Positions 1 through 11,202 of a DNA stretch of 64,000 nt are shown one piece after another. A program made the translations under genes and the position numbers. Position 1 is the first letter of the stretch; the number at the start of each line of letters is the position of its first letter. The DNA comes from Oscarella lobularis (Eukaryota > Porifera > Homoscleromorpha > Homosclerophorida > Oscarellidae): NCBI RefSeq assembly GCF_947507565.1, contig NC_089184.1, forward strand, positions 558,001 to 622,000, given 5' to 3'. The notes beneath the pieces are model-generated. The model was not told the DNA's origin, searched no databases, and was given only the letters and a program-made list of their open reading frames with translations.

Positions 1-3000
1 GGAAGCGAGTATCTCATAAATCTGATCGACTCGCCGGGACACGTAGACTTTTCCAGCGAAGTGCACTCGAAATAAAAAATCAGAACGAACTCTAGCGTTT
101 TTTTCCAGGTTTCTACCGCCGTTCGACTTTGTGACGGAGCCGTCGTTGTCGTCGATGTGGTCGAAGGGGTTTGCCCCCAGGTATTTTATTTAGTAGTTAA
201 TTATTTATTTCGGGCTATAGACTTTTGTTTTTTTAGACGCATGCAGTTTTGCGTCAGGCGTGGCTTGAAAATATCAAGCCGTGTCTGGTTTTAAATAAAA
301 TCGATAGGCTGATACTAGAGCTGAAGTTGTCACCTCTCGAAGCTCATTATCATCTTATGCAAATACTGGAGCAGGTTAAATCAGACAATAAGTTATTGAC
401 ATTTGTACTAATTAAATATAGGTCAATGCAATTACAGGCGCTCTATTTACAAGCTCGGTTTTGGAAGAAACAGCTGTTAGATTCAGAGGCATTTTGATTT
501 GAATAGTAACTCTATTCTTTGTATAGCAAGGTGGTAAAGATACGAAGGCTGAAGCCGAAGTTGACGTCAATCAAGTCTATGACTGGAGTGCTGGCTTGGA
601 GGAGAAGGACGACTCGTCTATCTATTTTTCTCCGGATCAAGGAAACGTTGTTTTTGCTAGTGCAATTGACGGATGGGGATTCAGGTATATCTCTAGAGGC
701 ATGTACTGTAGTATTCGCACTTTTGCTATGATGACCATTCAATAACGAGGGATTCAGCTACTCTTGATTTTCTGATAGTAAATCACAATCTGAGCAAAGC
801 ATATCATACCATACCCTTTATGCGCAGATCTATGTATTCACCTCCTTCTAACATTTCTCTCTCTATGTTCTAGCATTGGTCACTTTGCTTCTCTGTTTGC
901 CACGAAGCTTGGCATCAATTTGGACGTGCTGAGAAAGACGCTCTGGGGCGATTATTATCTCCACTTGAAGTCGCGGCGAATTTTCAAAGGGGCTCAAGCC
1001 AAAGGGAAGAAACCACTCTTTGTCCAATTCATCTTAGAAAACGTGTGGGCCGTCTACGACGCAGTCATTCAATCTCGGTAGGGTCTCTCGCTTTTCTATC
1101 GTACGTATCAAGAAATGCTTTGTTCCTCGCAGAGATAAGGAAAAAATTGATAAGATTGTTCGTTCTATGAACCTTAAAATATCGGCTCGCGACGCTCGTC
1201 ATAGCGACGCTCGAATTCATTTACAGGCCATCTGCTCTCAATGGCTTCCCCTGCCAAAAGCCGTTCTGTGTACGATGGACGTTTTGACTGCTACTTCATA
1301 TCATCTCTTTCTTATTATAGCGATGGTGATTACGCATTTGCCGAATCCTCGCGACTTGGGACGAGATCGAATAGAGAAGTTGATGTGTAGCGGTCTTCAA
1401 ACGTTGGATTCTTTTCCGGCGGAAACGCAGAAACTAGCTCAAGGTTAGACTAGAATTTTTTTTTGTTTTCGCCGCTTGGGCATCGAGTCGTCTATCAAAA
1501 TAAACCGGGTTTTGTACTAGACTTTGAGAAATGCAGTCCAGACGATTCTTCTCCCGTCATTGTGTTTATTTCGAAGATGTTTGCCGTTGATAGAAAGAGC
1601 TTGCCACAGAATCGACCAACGTACTCGCAGGCACTCGCCTCATCGGAACTGAATTGTATGTGCGTTTTGTTCTCAGGGCTTTGACGCAAGACGACATAGA
1701 TCGGAGAAGAGAAATTCTACGACAGAAAAAGAACGAAATGATAGCCGGGAAACAAGAGAAAGGTACAACCACACTGCTCAAATAGAATCAAGTGAATCAA
1801 CGCGTGTCTTAGAAGAAGAAGTCGCTGAATCGATTGAAAGCGAAGAGGCAGATAAGGACGGGGACGTTTTCGTGGCCTTTGCGCGCGTCTTCAGCGGCAC
1901 TCTTCGTCCCGGCCAAGAAATCTACGTCCTAGGCCCTCGACACAATCCAAGCCATTATGTCACCCAAGGAAACGACGACGATAAAAGAAAAGGAGCCGTC
2001 AAAGTTCGCATTGGCGACATCTACGTCCTAATGGGTCGCGAAGTCGAGTCAATCGATACCGTATCAGCCGGAAACGTGGCGGGAATCGGCGGCCTCGAAA
2101 GCCACGTTCTCAAATCGGCGACAATTTCGTCGACCCTTTATTGTCCCCCATTTCGTGCCGTCCAATTCGACGTGGCTCCCATAGTCCGCGTCGCCGTCGA
2201 ACCCGTGCATCCGAGCGACATGAGCGCGCTCGTCGAAGGACTCAAACTTCTCAACCAAGCCGATTCGTGCGTCGAAATCGTCGTCCAAGAAACGGGCGAA
2301 CACGTGCTCGTAACGGCCGGCGAGGTCCATCTCCAACGCTGTCTCGACGATCTGCGTTCTCATTTTGCCGCCGGCGTCGCTATCGACGTATCCGAACCGA
2401 TCGTTCCGTTTCGCGAGACGATCGTGCCGCCGCCGACCGTCGATCGAGTGAACGAGGAAATCGGGAAAGACGGTCAAGCCTTTCATTTCAGTCGACTCAA
2501 GCTCGCCTATAACGGGCTCGTCGAAGCCGATTTGCCGTCGAGCGACAACGTAACCGAGACGACGGCAAACGGCGTTTATCGTCTTCGCGTTCGCGCCGTT
2601 TCCTTACCGGACGACGTCACTCGATTACTCGCGCGTAACGGCGAGTTATTGAAGAGCGCGACGGCGACGGCGCCGTCGAACGTCGATACGATGTTGCGCG
2701 AATTTCGTCGCGAGTTGGACGAAGCGTTTCGCGCTGCCGGTCCGCCTTGGAGCGACGGCGACGCGGTCGATCGAATTTGGTCGCTCGGTCCGCGTCGAAC
2801 GGGCCCAAACGTTCTTCTAAACGCGATCGCCGATTACAGTCGTCCTTCCGTCTGGCAACGAGACGGAGATGACGTTTTGCGCGAATTCGATCACGCTATT
2901 GTGAGCGGTTTCCAGCTCGCAACGCTGGCCGGTCCGCTTTGCGACGAACCTCTCATGGGTGTCGCCTTTATCGTCGACGCATGGGAAAAGACGGGAGAGA

Positions 3001-3524
3001 ACGCTACTGATGCGGATTCTTTTGGCCCTTTGTCTGGTCAGCTGATATCGGCTATGAAAGAGACCTGTCGTCGCGCTTTTCTCGCTCAGCCTACGCGACT
3101 CATGATGGCTATGTACTCGTGTCAAATCCAGGCGACCGCCGACGTTCTCGGTCGACTCTACGCTGTATTGGGTCGACGAGGCGGTCGCGTTTTATCGGAA
3201 GAAATGAAAGAAGGATCGTCGATTTTCGTCATCGATTCCGTTCTGCCGGTGGCGGAGAGTTTCGGTTTCGCCGAAGAGGTTCGAAAGAGAACGAGCGGAC
3301 TAGCGAGTCCTCAACTCGTCTTCGATCACTGGGCCGTGCTCGACGAGGATCCCTATTGGGTTCCGACGACCGAGGAAGAACTCGTGCATTTCGGCGAAAA
3401 AGCCGACTATGACAATCGAGCGAGAAAATACATGGACGCCGTACGACGTCGCAAGGGTCTCTACATCGAAGAAAAAACAGTCGAACACGCGGAAAAACAA
3501 CGCACCCTATCGAAGAACAAATAA
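1..3524 (+). CDS. EFL1: Elongation factor-like GTPase 1 (EFL1/Ria1), 5' truncated by window edge
   Basis: This cytoplasmic EF-2-like GTPase works with SBDS to release eIF6 from pre-60S ribosomal subunits. The window opens inside the G domain: the first exon reads the G3 motif [12 protein letters not shown], the next ends VVEGVCPQ, and the third carries the G4 motif NKIDRL. Short exons follow to about 1.75 kb, including EKLMCSG and [11 protein letters not shown]. The last exon, entered near 1860, runs open to TAA at 3524 and holds EF-2 domains II to V ([42 protein letters not shown]). NKIDRL followed by a long acidic linker separates EFL1 from true EF-2. The N-terminus is outside the window. 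Its stop lies 14 bp from the stop of the convergent STAND gene, so the two 3' ends probably overlap. Confidence 0.95.
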
Positions 3525-3538
3525 AACTTCTACATTCG

Positions 3539-5959
3539 TCAGTCGTCTTCGTTTCGCCGTCGCCGTTTACTTTCACTTTGTTCTCGTTCTCGTTCCAACG
3601 ACTTCGACGCTTCGTCGATGAGCTGCTCCGTTCGGCGTATCCGCGAATGATTTTCGCCGTAGTGGGAAACTTGGATTTCGCGAGCTCGACGAAGAAGCTC
3701 GAGTCCGCTTCGGCTGTCGCCGTTGCGATGTCGTGCGAGACCGAGACATTCGAAAGCGAAGGCCATTTCGTAGTGATTCTCGCCCAACGCCTCTTTGCGA
3801 TTCTCGACGGCCTCGACGGCTTTTTCCAAAGCCGTTCGCTCGTTCGCTTCGCCACCGATCGCCAACAACGTATTCCCAAGATTGACGAGAAGTATGGCGT
3901 AATCGTTTTTATCGGCGTGCTGTCGCGTTTCGCTTTCATAGGATTTGAGAGCGGAGGACAAAACGTCGCACGATTTCTCCAAATCGTCGTTCTTGTAATA
4001 CGCGCGACCCAACGTCGTCTTCGCCTTCAGGACCAGATCGTGCGAGTCGCCCAAATGCTCGACTCGTATATGAAGTGCCTTTTCCAACGCATCGATCGCC
4101 TTCGACGGGTCGTCGATCGTCGGATCCAAATGATATCGTCCGAGATGAATCAACGAAGTGGCGTAAGTCGGATGCATTTCTCCCACTACGTTCTTCTTCA
4201 TTTCCAGAGCGCGATCGATATAAGCCTTCGCTCGATTCATGTCTCCGATGTCGTGATAGGCTCGAGAGAGATCGGTGAGCGTCGCTCCCATGGCCATGTT
4301 TCCCTCGCGCGGAAACGTTTCGGTTTGAAGTCGCAACGCCTCCTCCAATAATTCCACTGCTTTCTCATATTTCGACATGTCTTCGTAGACGCGCGCCAAG
4401 CTGCAGAGAACGCGAGCAATTCGTCGTTTCGATTTGCTTCGGTCTCGGCAAATTTCGAGACACTGAGTTAGAAGAGAAACGGCGCGTTCTTTCTCGCCAA
4501 TATCAGCCAAAGCGCATCCCAACGAAAGAAGAACAGCATCCAAACGATCTTCCCCACCACCAGAAACGTCATTAACCTTGGCAAACGCATCTTCTAATAT
4601 CTCGCAGCGAATCCTATGCTCGCCCAACAGATCGTAAATATCGGCGCGATTCTGCAGGGCATCGACAACGACGACGTTGTCCATAGCAACCTTTTCAGGA
4701 GTCGAGAGAACTTTCTCCAAATGAGCCAAGTAGGCGCGACGAAGCATATAGCGCTCGTGAACGTCGTCGCTATCGTCGCCGACCGAGTACGACTCGTTTA
4801 GGACGCTCATCACCAATTGGACGTGAGCGTGGGCCATGGGACGCTCCGGCATCAACCAGCTCATAACGGACGCCGCAAAAACGCTGTGCGTGACCTGATG
4901 CACTTCGACCATTTCAACGCGTTTCACGTAGGCTCGCGTCACGATCAATAGCGAGCATTTCTTCACGATCGGTTTCGCCGCCGCCGCTCCCGACGTCGCG
5001 TCGTCTCTCTGACAATACTTGATTATGGAATCGAGAGGAAGAGCTTGATTGGCGCACGAGCCGAAAAAAATGAAAGCTGATCGAAGAATCGCTTTCGACA
5101 TTGCCATTCGATTCGCCGCCATGGTGACGGCGACGCGCATCGTGCGCGGATACGTGCGATTGTGCTCGACCGACGCGTCGTCGCACAAGTCGCGCAGGCC
5201 GGCGTCGAGCTCGTCGACGTAATTGGACCACGTGAACGCGTTGCCGGCGTCCATTTCGTTTGTGACCCGGACGTAGACGCCGGCACTCGACAACGGAAGC
5301 GGAAGGAACTCCAGTCGCTTAGCAACGTCCAAAGCGCCGTCGCGATCTTCTATGCCGGATAGATTCGTCAAGAGACGAATGGAATCGTTCGGGGTCATTC
5401 CTTTTGTGAGACTCATTTCTGCCACGTGGTCGGACGAGCCGAGAATTCCTCGCTCTTGACTCGTCACGAGAACGGCGCCCGTGCCCCAGTTCGGCGTGCC
5501 CGGCTGCGGCCAATAGGCCCACCACTTGTCTCTCACTTCGTTGCACAAATTATCGACGATGAGAAACCAATGTCTAGCCGCGCGAAGTTTTCCGCGCACC
5601 GCCGGTAGAAGAATCTCGAGTCGTTTTCTTGGATTTTCGACGTGTTCCAGGCGTTTGACGACGGCGTCGCAGCCCAGTTCGAGTGCAATGGTCGTCATTG
5701 ATTTGTCGAACGTGTCGAGATTTTCCGCTATGAGCGTGAGCACGACCGCGCTGCCCTGCGCTTCGAGCGCTTCCTCGCCGTACGTTTCGCCGTACTGGCG
5801 AGCTAGCTGGCTCTTTCCGTATCCAGGAGACCCGGTTATAGCGAGACCGATGACGCCGCCGTGCAAATGTCTTTGACGCAGAGCACTGAACTTCTCTTTT
5901 ATCCAACCAAGTTCGGTTTCTCGTGTTTGGATCAGGTGACTGGGAGAAGGCGGCAACAT
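3539..5959 (-). CDS. STAND NTPase: NB-ARC domain followed by tetratricopeptide repeats
   Basis: A single large open exon encodes 806 residues from the ATG at 5959. The N-terminal third is a signal-transduction P-loop ATPase of NB-ARC type: Walker A GSPGYGKS near residue 43, a Walker B-like strand WFLIVDNL, a sensor-like GTGAVLVTSQ and the GLPL-like motif LEFLPLPLSSAG. A helical region follows. The C-terminal half is about eight to nine kinesin-light-chain-type TPRs (SLARVYEDMSKYEKAVELL, LIHLGRYHLDP, FECLGLARHRNGDSRSG), ending in a basic tail. Such proteins oligomerise on nucleotide exchange to build innate-immune or apoptotic platforms; the ligand is unknown. The frame is closed just upstream by TAG, but good splice acceptors near 5940 and 5920 suggest that the death-domain exon at 6.1-6.5 kb is spliced to it. 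Confidence 0.85.
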   Translation of the reverse strand: MLPPSPSHLIQTRETELGWIKEKFSALRQRHLHGGVIGLAITGSPGYGKSQLARQYGETYGEEALEAQGSAVVLTLIAENLDTFDKSMTTIALELGCDAVVKRLEHVENPRKRLEILLPAVRGKLRAARHWFLIVDNLCNEVRDKWWAYWPQPGTPNWGTGAVLVTSQERGILGSSDHVAEMSLTKGMTPNDSIRLLTNLSGIEDRDGALDVAKRLEFLPLPLSSAGVYVRVTNEMDAGNAFTWSNYVDELDAGLRDLCDDASVEHNRTYPRTMRVAVTMAANRMAMSKAILRSAFIFFGSCANQALPLDSIIKYCQRDDATSGAAAAKPIVKKCSLLIVTRAYVKRVEMVEVHQVTHSVFAASVMSWLMPERPMAHAHVQLVMSVLNESYSVGDDSDDVHERYMLRRAYLAHLEKVLSTPEKVAMDNVVVVDALQNRADIYDLLGEHRIRCEILEDAFAKVNDVSGGGEDRLDAVLLSLGCALADIGEKERAVSLLTQCLEICRDRSKSKRRIARVLCSLARVYEDMSKYEKAVELLEEALRLQTETFPREGNMAMGATLTDLSRAYHDIGDMNRAKAYIDRALEMKKNVVGEMHPTYATSLIHLGRYHLDPTIDDPSKAIDALEKALHIRVEHLGDSHDLVLKAKTTLGRAYYKNDDLEKSCDVLSSALKSYESETRQHADKNDYAILLVNLGNTLLAIGGEANERTALEKAVEAVENRKEALGENHYEMAFAFECLGLARHRNGDSRSGLELLRRAREIQVSHYGENHSRIRRTEQLIDEASKSLEREREQSESKRRRRNEDD

Positions 5960-6137
5960 CAAAATACTGGCCTATGGAAAGTTTTCCGCTATATACAGTA
6001 TATCTTATTACGAACTGCGTCTACTTACAGGGGGACGAGGATCCTCCTTCAGATAATAAGGCCCTCTAATTTCCTCTCCTCTCTCTTCTCCTAACCACAC
6101 CCACATGAAATAGTTTCATTGCAGTCTGTCTTTGTAC

Positions 6138-6462
6138 CTCTAATGTATCGGGCTAACGCAATGAAAGGTCGCGATTGCTCGTATTTTGCTTTTCGAAGCA
6201 TTTCCAAAAGTTGCGCGATCGTTACTCGGCGTTCGTGGAGCGCCATCAGGAGTTCGACAGTCGGACTCCCCGTCTTTGTGAGCTTCGCCAATGACATGGT
6301 GAACTCAGCCTCTTTCGATGAAAACTGAGCGGGCGCCGGAGCAACAGCCACCAATTTGCGCCAAGAGTCGTCCTGATCAAAAATGAGAGCAAGATTTCTG
6401 CACAAATTGAAGGGAATCAATCCAACTGGACGGTTGGAACGATCCAAACCGTTGGCGAACAT
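6138..6462 (-). CDS. Death-domain exon, likely 5' exon of the NB-ARC/TPR gene or a separate small protein
   Basis: From the ATG at 6462 the frame encodes a compact six-helix domain of the death-domain type: IPFNLCRNLALIF, DDSWRKLVAVA, GSPTVELLMALHERRVTIAQ and LLEMLRKAKYE match the usual helix pattern, with the conserved Trp and the SPT-ELL motif seen in Pelle/IRAK-like domains. Unspliced, the frame stops at 6091. A strong donor (GAG|GTACAAAG) lies at 6138/6137, and joining it to an acceptor at 5920/5919 keeps frame into the NB-ARC exon. A weaker GC|GTTAGC donor in the other phase joins an acceptor at 5940/5939, also in frame. An upstream non-coding exon ending TCTTCG|GTAAGT near 6505 is possible. 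The domain call is fairly secure; the gene model is not. Confidence 0.7.
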
Positions 6463-6493
6463 ATTCACTTCCGTTGTAACGCGCGCTGGCGTG
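6463..6493. promoter_or_regulatory. Head-to-head spacer between death-domain and CLC genes
   Basis: Only 31 bp separate the two start codons (minus-strand ATG at 6462, plus-strand ATG at 6494). Any core promoter must be shared or overlap the coding exons. No TATA box is visible. Confidence 0.4.
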
Positions 6494-9400
6494 ATGGCAC
6501 TTACCGAAGAGGAAGAGTCGAAGGCAAAACGCTCTGTTTTCGTTTCATTTTATCAGTCTCGTTAGCTATTTCTGCAGACTTCGAGTCTCAGACGGCGTCT
6601 CACGCTGGTCGAAGGGCCGAAAAACGAGCCGACAACGGCGTTTTTTCAACGCGGTCGAGAATTGGAGAGCGTCTACGACAATCATCGCTACACAGACGAA
6701 GAACGACACGCTCTGGCGGAGTTCGACAGCTTGGACTATCTTCCGCCGCACAGTCAGGTGTATAAAGTAAGAAAATGACCTCGCATGTCAACACATGAAT
6801 AGTCAATACCGGTACCGTAATTGCATTTAAATAGGAATGGCTTCGAAAGCAGCCAAGACGTTTGGACTGGGATCGATGGATTATGATGGGTCTGATAGGA
6901 TTTTCGGTCGGTTTCGTGGGATTTCTGCTTCATCAGTGCATCGACGTCTTATCAGAGTAGATGACTCGAGAGCCTCTTGTTTTTTTGACTCGTAAATTTC
7001 TCTTTGTCTCTGTAGCGTCAAATTTGACAAGGCTGACGATTTCGTTCAGGTAACGTATATTGGACCTATAGTAAGAGCTAATTTACATAATTTGTTATTA
7101 GGATTCAGAATTTTTCTATGCTTGGGGTTGGCTTGTCCTCTGGGGAATTGGGCTAGTTCTCTTCGGCTCAGCAATTGTTGTCGTACGTTGGAGGGGGGAA
7201 TATCTCATTGAATAACAGCCAATGTCATTTACGTATTAGCTTTTGAGGCCTTCCGCAGCCGCGTCAGGCCTCCCAGAACTCATTGGATTCCTCAACGGGA
7301 CAATAATTCGAAGAATATTCAGCGTGAAGACGTTCATCGTGAAATTCTTCTCGTGCATGGCAGCCGTAGCATCGGGACTGCCCGTCGGACCCGAAGGCCC
7401 CATGATCCACATGGGGTATGAAAGCGAGAGAAAACCAATTCGTTTGTCAATGATTCTTTTTGCAGATCTCTTATTGGTGCCGGGCTGAGTCAAATGCGAT
7501 CTTCCACTCTTCGCTTCAGTTTGCCGCTGTTCAACCGATTTCGAAATTCTGAGGATCGTCGGAATTTCATCTCGGCCGGCGCCGGTGCGGGCATTGCGTC
7601 CGCCTTTGGCGCTCCCGTCGGAGGAATGCTCTTCTCCATGGAGGAAGTGTCGTCGTTTTGGAATCAGAAACTGACGTGGCAGATCTTCTTTTGCTGCATG
7701 ATCTCGACGTTCACTACCGTAATGAAGAATTTTACTAATCGGTTTGAAGTTCTTTATTTAATTTCCTTCTCAGGATTTGTTCAATTCTGCTTTCATTGGC
7801 TGGAAATATGACGGTCCTTTTGGTCTCTTTAAGACGGACAGATACATTCTTTTTCGGGTGAGATCACTACCAATATCGCCCAAATAATGTAGACTAATGA
7901 TTGATTAATTAAGGTTGAACAAGGCATTGCTCTTCATCTTCTCGTTTTTATTCCTACAATTATTATCGGTGTGATTGGTGGCATACTAGGCAGTCTCTTC
8001 ACTTTTATGAATGTTAAGGTAATAAGGTCCTTATAGAAATAAAAGCACTGTAGACGTCGTTGGCTATATAGATTGCTCGCTGGAGACGTTCCTTGCTAAA
8101 AAAGGTCGAGTCGCCCTGTGGTAAAGCCACACTGAAAATGATCGAACCCGTCATAATTATAGTCGGTTGAGAAATAAAGCTGAAACAGCGCTATGACGAG
8201 AGCCAATACCGTTTAGGTACTCATGGTGACAGTGACCGTTTTTCTTCCACAAGCGTTTTCCTGTACTAAATTCGAGTGCAACTATAACTGCACTCAAGTT
8301 CAGTGCTCCGTACCCAAGAACTTGAGGCAAGAGGATTGTGATGTGATCTAAACGGGCGGTTTTTTTTATTGATTTTATATAGTCCTCGTTGCTTGAACAG
8401 CCCTTCGACGACTCCATTGCACACGGAATCGAATGTTTACTACTACACGTGTCCAAAGGGGATTTTTTTCAACGTTAACGGATCGATCGTATCAAACGGA
8501 TCATTTAGTGAAGGTATTAAATAATAAATATTGTGTTTAACAATTTGGATTTTTAATTTTCTATCACGTGCAGTTGCGACTCTGCTGTTTGTAACAGGAG
8601 AAGAGGCAATCAAACATCTTTTCTCTCGACAGACTCAACTAGAATTTGGAGCAGCGTAAGTGATCTATTTCTTTCTTACGCTTATACAATAGAAAATATT
8701 TTGGAATGCTTCGCAGATCATTAATCACGGTATTGATTATATATTTTATCCTATCCTGTTGGACGGCCGGCACTTTTATATCAAGCGGTCTCGTCGTCCC
8801 TATGCTGTAAGTCCATGGAATGACACTAATACCCCCCGGTTCTAAAAGTCTTGTGATAGTTTCATAGGAGCATTGTACGGTAGATTGGTAGGCGTAGCAA
8901 TGGTAGCGATGTTTGGAGTCTTCTCCAAAGGTAAATTCTTGACAACTTTTATTGGCCTAAGCCTACATTATCGTCTCTATCAGAGACTCTTCTTTGGGCT
9001 TGGATAGACCCTGGAGCTTTTGCTCTGATTGGGGCGGCGAGTTTCTTTGGAGGTGTCTCTCGATTGACGGTATCATTAACCGTCATAATGGTACGTTTTG
9101 TTCGATTAGATTTTCCGAACCTCACCGATTGTTTTTTCAGTTGGAAATCACAAACGACGTTCAATTTCTTCTTCCAATCATGGTTGCCATCATGGTTGCC
9201 AAGTGGACGGGTGATTTCATCACTCATCCCATCTACCACGCTCTCCTTGAAATGAAGTGCATACCATTTCTCGACGCCGAACCTGTCATCATACGCGCCG
9301 ACAAGAAGACGACGTAGAAACTGCACACAACAGCCACAATCGTAGCTATTTGTCATTTTAGGTCGACTGGCGTCGTCAATTTGGAACTTCATTGCGCCAG

Positions 9401-10335
9401 TGATGCCATGACAAAAGCCGTCAAGGTAAGATGAGCAGCCGAGATCAATCTAGCAGCTATAAACATTTTTTCAGGTTTTACCTGTGCGCATTAGCGTTTA
9501 CCAGTTGGCTAACACGCTGATGTCGACGACCCACGGGGGCTATCCCGTTATTGAGCGAGCCAAGGACACTGATGTAGAAGTGTTTGGAGGAATTATATCG
9601 AGGTAGTGTACGCATTTAGTTGCGTGTTTCAGATGTCAACGTTTTTTTATTGCAGGGACCATCTTCTCTTTCTCCTCTTGAATGCATCTGAGCTGATGAA
9701 AACGAAGTCTAATCTTGATGAAGAACTTCAGACTGCCGAATTACCTATTGATATGAAACAGGTTCTTTATCATCCAGCGTTCATTGATCCCTATAGTCAA
9801 TTTCTTTTGTCCTAGTTGGTTTTTAGTCAGGCTCATCCCATTCAAGTTTCGAAGGCTCTGATGGAAACTTATGCTACAGACGAACAATACAAGAACCTGT
9901 ATTTCGATCTGGTAAGTCAGTGATAATTATGGCACAGGAGTGGAAACCGGCTGTTTTTCTTTTATGTCAAGTCGCCTTTTATTAATCGATCCAATCCGAC
10001 TGTTTCGACAACGTTTTCTCTTCACAGAACCTATATTCTGTTTCGCACCTTGGGTCTCAGGTAAATGAATAATACAGCATGCATGATTAATAAGTAATCC
10101 GATTATTTAGACACTTGGTGGTATTGGACGAATGCAACAGGTATTTTCTTCTCCTCAATAGTACTACTAGCTTTGAGTGTCCCCGTGTAGAGTGGCTGGA
10201 ATTCTTACGCGAAAAGACCTGATGGGATTCGCCCTGGAAGAAAGGCTCGTTGATGTGGCGTCTCCGGAAAATGAAGGCGCTGATTCAAACGCAGAGCCAA
10301 CGCCAGTAGAATTGCAACAAGTTGCCATCAATTAG
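6494..10335 (+). CDS. CLC-7-type lysosomal chloride/proton exchanger with two CBS domains
   Basis: About twenty short exons encode a CLC family membrane protein. Exon 1 starts [13 protein letters not shown], then [13 protein letters not shown] and FDSLDYLP, resembling the cytosolic N-terminus of CLC-6/7. Family landmarks are [12 protein letters not shown] (selectivity region), EGPMIH with the gating glutamate, [31 protein letters not shown] with the proton glutamate expected of exchangers, LGGI-like [14 protein letters not shown], and [10 protein letters not shown]. Two C-terminal CBS domains contain THGGYPVIE and [14 protein letters not shown]. It ends QQVAIN at 10335. Both key glutamates are present, so 2Cl-/H+ exchange in late endosomes or lysosomes is expected. 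Oddities: the usual GKEGP reads GPEGP and GSGIP reads ASGLP. CLC-7 needs the beta subunit OSTM1, which is not in the window. CLC-6 is the alternative orthology. Confidence 0.9.
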
Positions 10336-10491
10336 CAGCCACTGGCACATGCAGCTTGACTGCTTGAGGTACGTGGCTGTTGCGTCAATTAATTAAATAA
10401 CTAAACCTCAATTTTCTCTCTGTCTTTTCTACTCTTTTTCACGTAAGAAATATTATGCGATGTGGTGTCCTCACGCCGCCCCGTCAAGTTC

Positions 10492-10501
10492 GTCACGTGA
10501 C
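10492..10501. promoter_or_regulatory. Palindromic E-box GTCACGTGAC (CLEAR/USF-type)
   Basis: A perfect 10-bp palindrome with core CACGTG. This extended E-box is the type bound by USF and MiT/TFE factors in animals. It lies 157 bp after the CLC stop and upstream of the possible small spliced transcript, so its target gene is uncertain. Confidence 0.4.
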
Positions 10502-10775
10502 GAAGAATACACATCGCTCTCTCGCTCGTGTGCGGGGCGTTTTCGTCGAGAAGCGCCGAGCAAGACGTTTGTTTGGCGTCAATCTGTAGCATGGTTTAGC
10601 TGCGAAGCGCTCAAGACCTCGGCGTTGGCAATCGACTTCGCGATCTCGATAACTAAAGGTAAAAAACGGCCAGTAGTCGCACCCCGCGGCAATAGATGTT
10701 CCAAATGGCCTGTCTAAAAACAATTCCAGGTGGAAGGGAGATCGCTAGGGCTCCTTTTCAGAGGTGGGGTCCTCA

Positions 10776-10787
10776 TGACGTCACGTG
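10776..10787. promoter_or_regulatory. Overlapping CRE (TGACGTCA) and E-box (CACGTG)
   Basis: A full 8-bp palindromic cAMP-response element at 10776-10783 shares two bases with an E-box at 10782-10787. The pair sits inside the stretch that also has intron-like signals. Regulatory function is inferred from motif identity only. Confidence 0.35.
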
Positions 10788-11030
10788 CCATCCATTGCAG
10801 GTGAACAAACGTCCTCGTATTCCAGTTGGACACTCAATTGACTCAAAGTACTTCATCCTAAAGAAAAGGCGTTTGGTTTTTTTTCTGTTGCAGTTTTCTC
10901 GTAAAGTAATGGGACATACTGACGAGGCAGATGAAGAGCTTTCCGATGTCGCCATTCACCTCCGGGCCCCGAGGTGACTAAATAAAACCGGCCCAACTCG
11001 AGCCAGAGAGGTTAAACGCGGCGAAAACGC

Positions 11031-11047
11031 AGGGGATTCAATCCCCT
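11031..11047. repeat. Perfect hairpin, 7-bp stem and 3-nt loop
   Basis: AGGGGAT and ATCCCCT flank TCA. The core resembles a tRNA T-arm or B-box (GATTCAATCC), but no matching acceptor, D or anticodon arms were found, so this is not called a tRNA. Confidence 0.4.
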
Positions 11048-11129
11048 ACTCCAGTGGCATGAGTGATAAACTGCCACCCCACTTGGGCAAGACGCGGTGG
11101 GTTACAATCGCGGTCCACCTGTGCCTTGG

Positions 11130-11139
11130 TATATAAAGG
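11130..11139 (+). promoter_or_regulatory. TATA-like box TATATAAAGG
   Basis: A close match to the animal TATA consensus in a GC-rich context, 55 bp before a perfect 18-bp palindrome. No recognised gene begins downstream on the plus strand, so the transcript, if any, is unknown. Confidence 0.3.
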
Positions 11140-11184
11140 CACCCCCGGGACAGATGGGTCACTGTCTCCCCGAAAGAGGGCCTG

Positions 11185-11202
11185 GGTGAAGGGCCCTTCA
11201 CC
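11185..11202. repeat. Perfect 18-bp palindrome GGTGAAGGGCCCTTCACC
   Basis: Both 9-bp arms are identical in reverse complement with no spacer. It is followed at 11241-11262 by a perfect direct repeat of the 11-mer ACTTCCGGGTT, which contains an ETS-type site. Together with the TATA-like box this looks like a small structured or regulatory element of unknown type. Confidence 0.5.

Noticed and set aside
2064-2486. Long minus-strand open frames inside the last EFL1 exon
   Set aside because: GC-rich coding sequence of EFL1 gives shadow frames on the other strand; they show no domain features.
3578-4351. 257-codon plus-strand frame opposite the TPR region
   Set aside because: It is the antisense of the TPR repeats of the STAND gene; the minus-strand protein has clear motifs and the plus frame has none.
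11031-11047. tRNA gene or tRNA-derived SINE suggested by the B-box-like hairpin
   Set aside because: No A-box, anticodon arm or acceptor stem can be matched around it.
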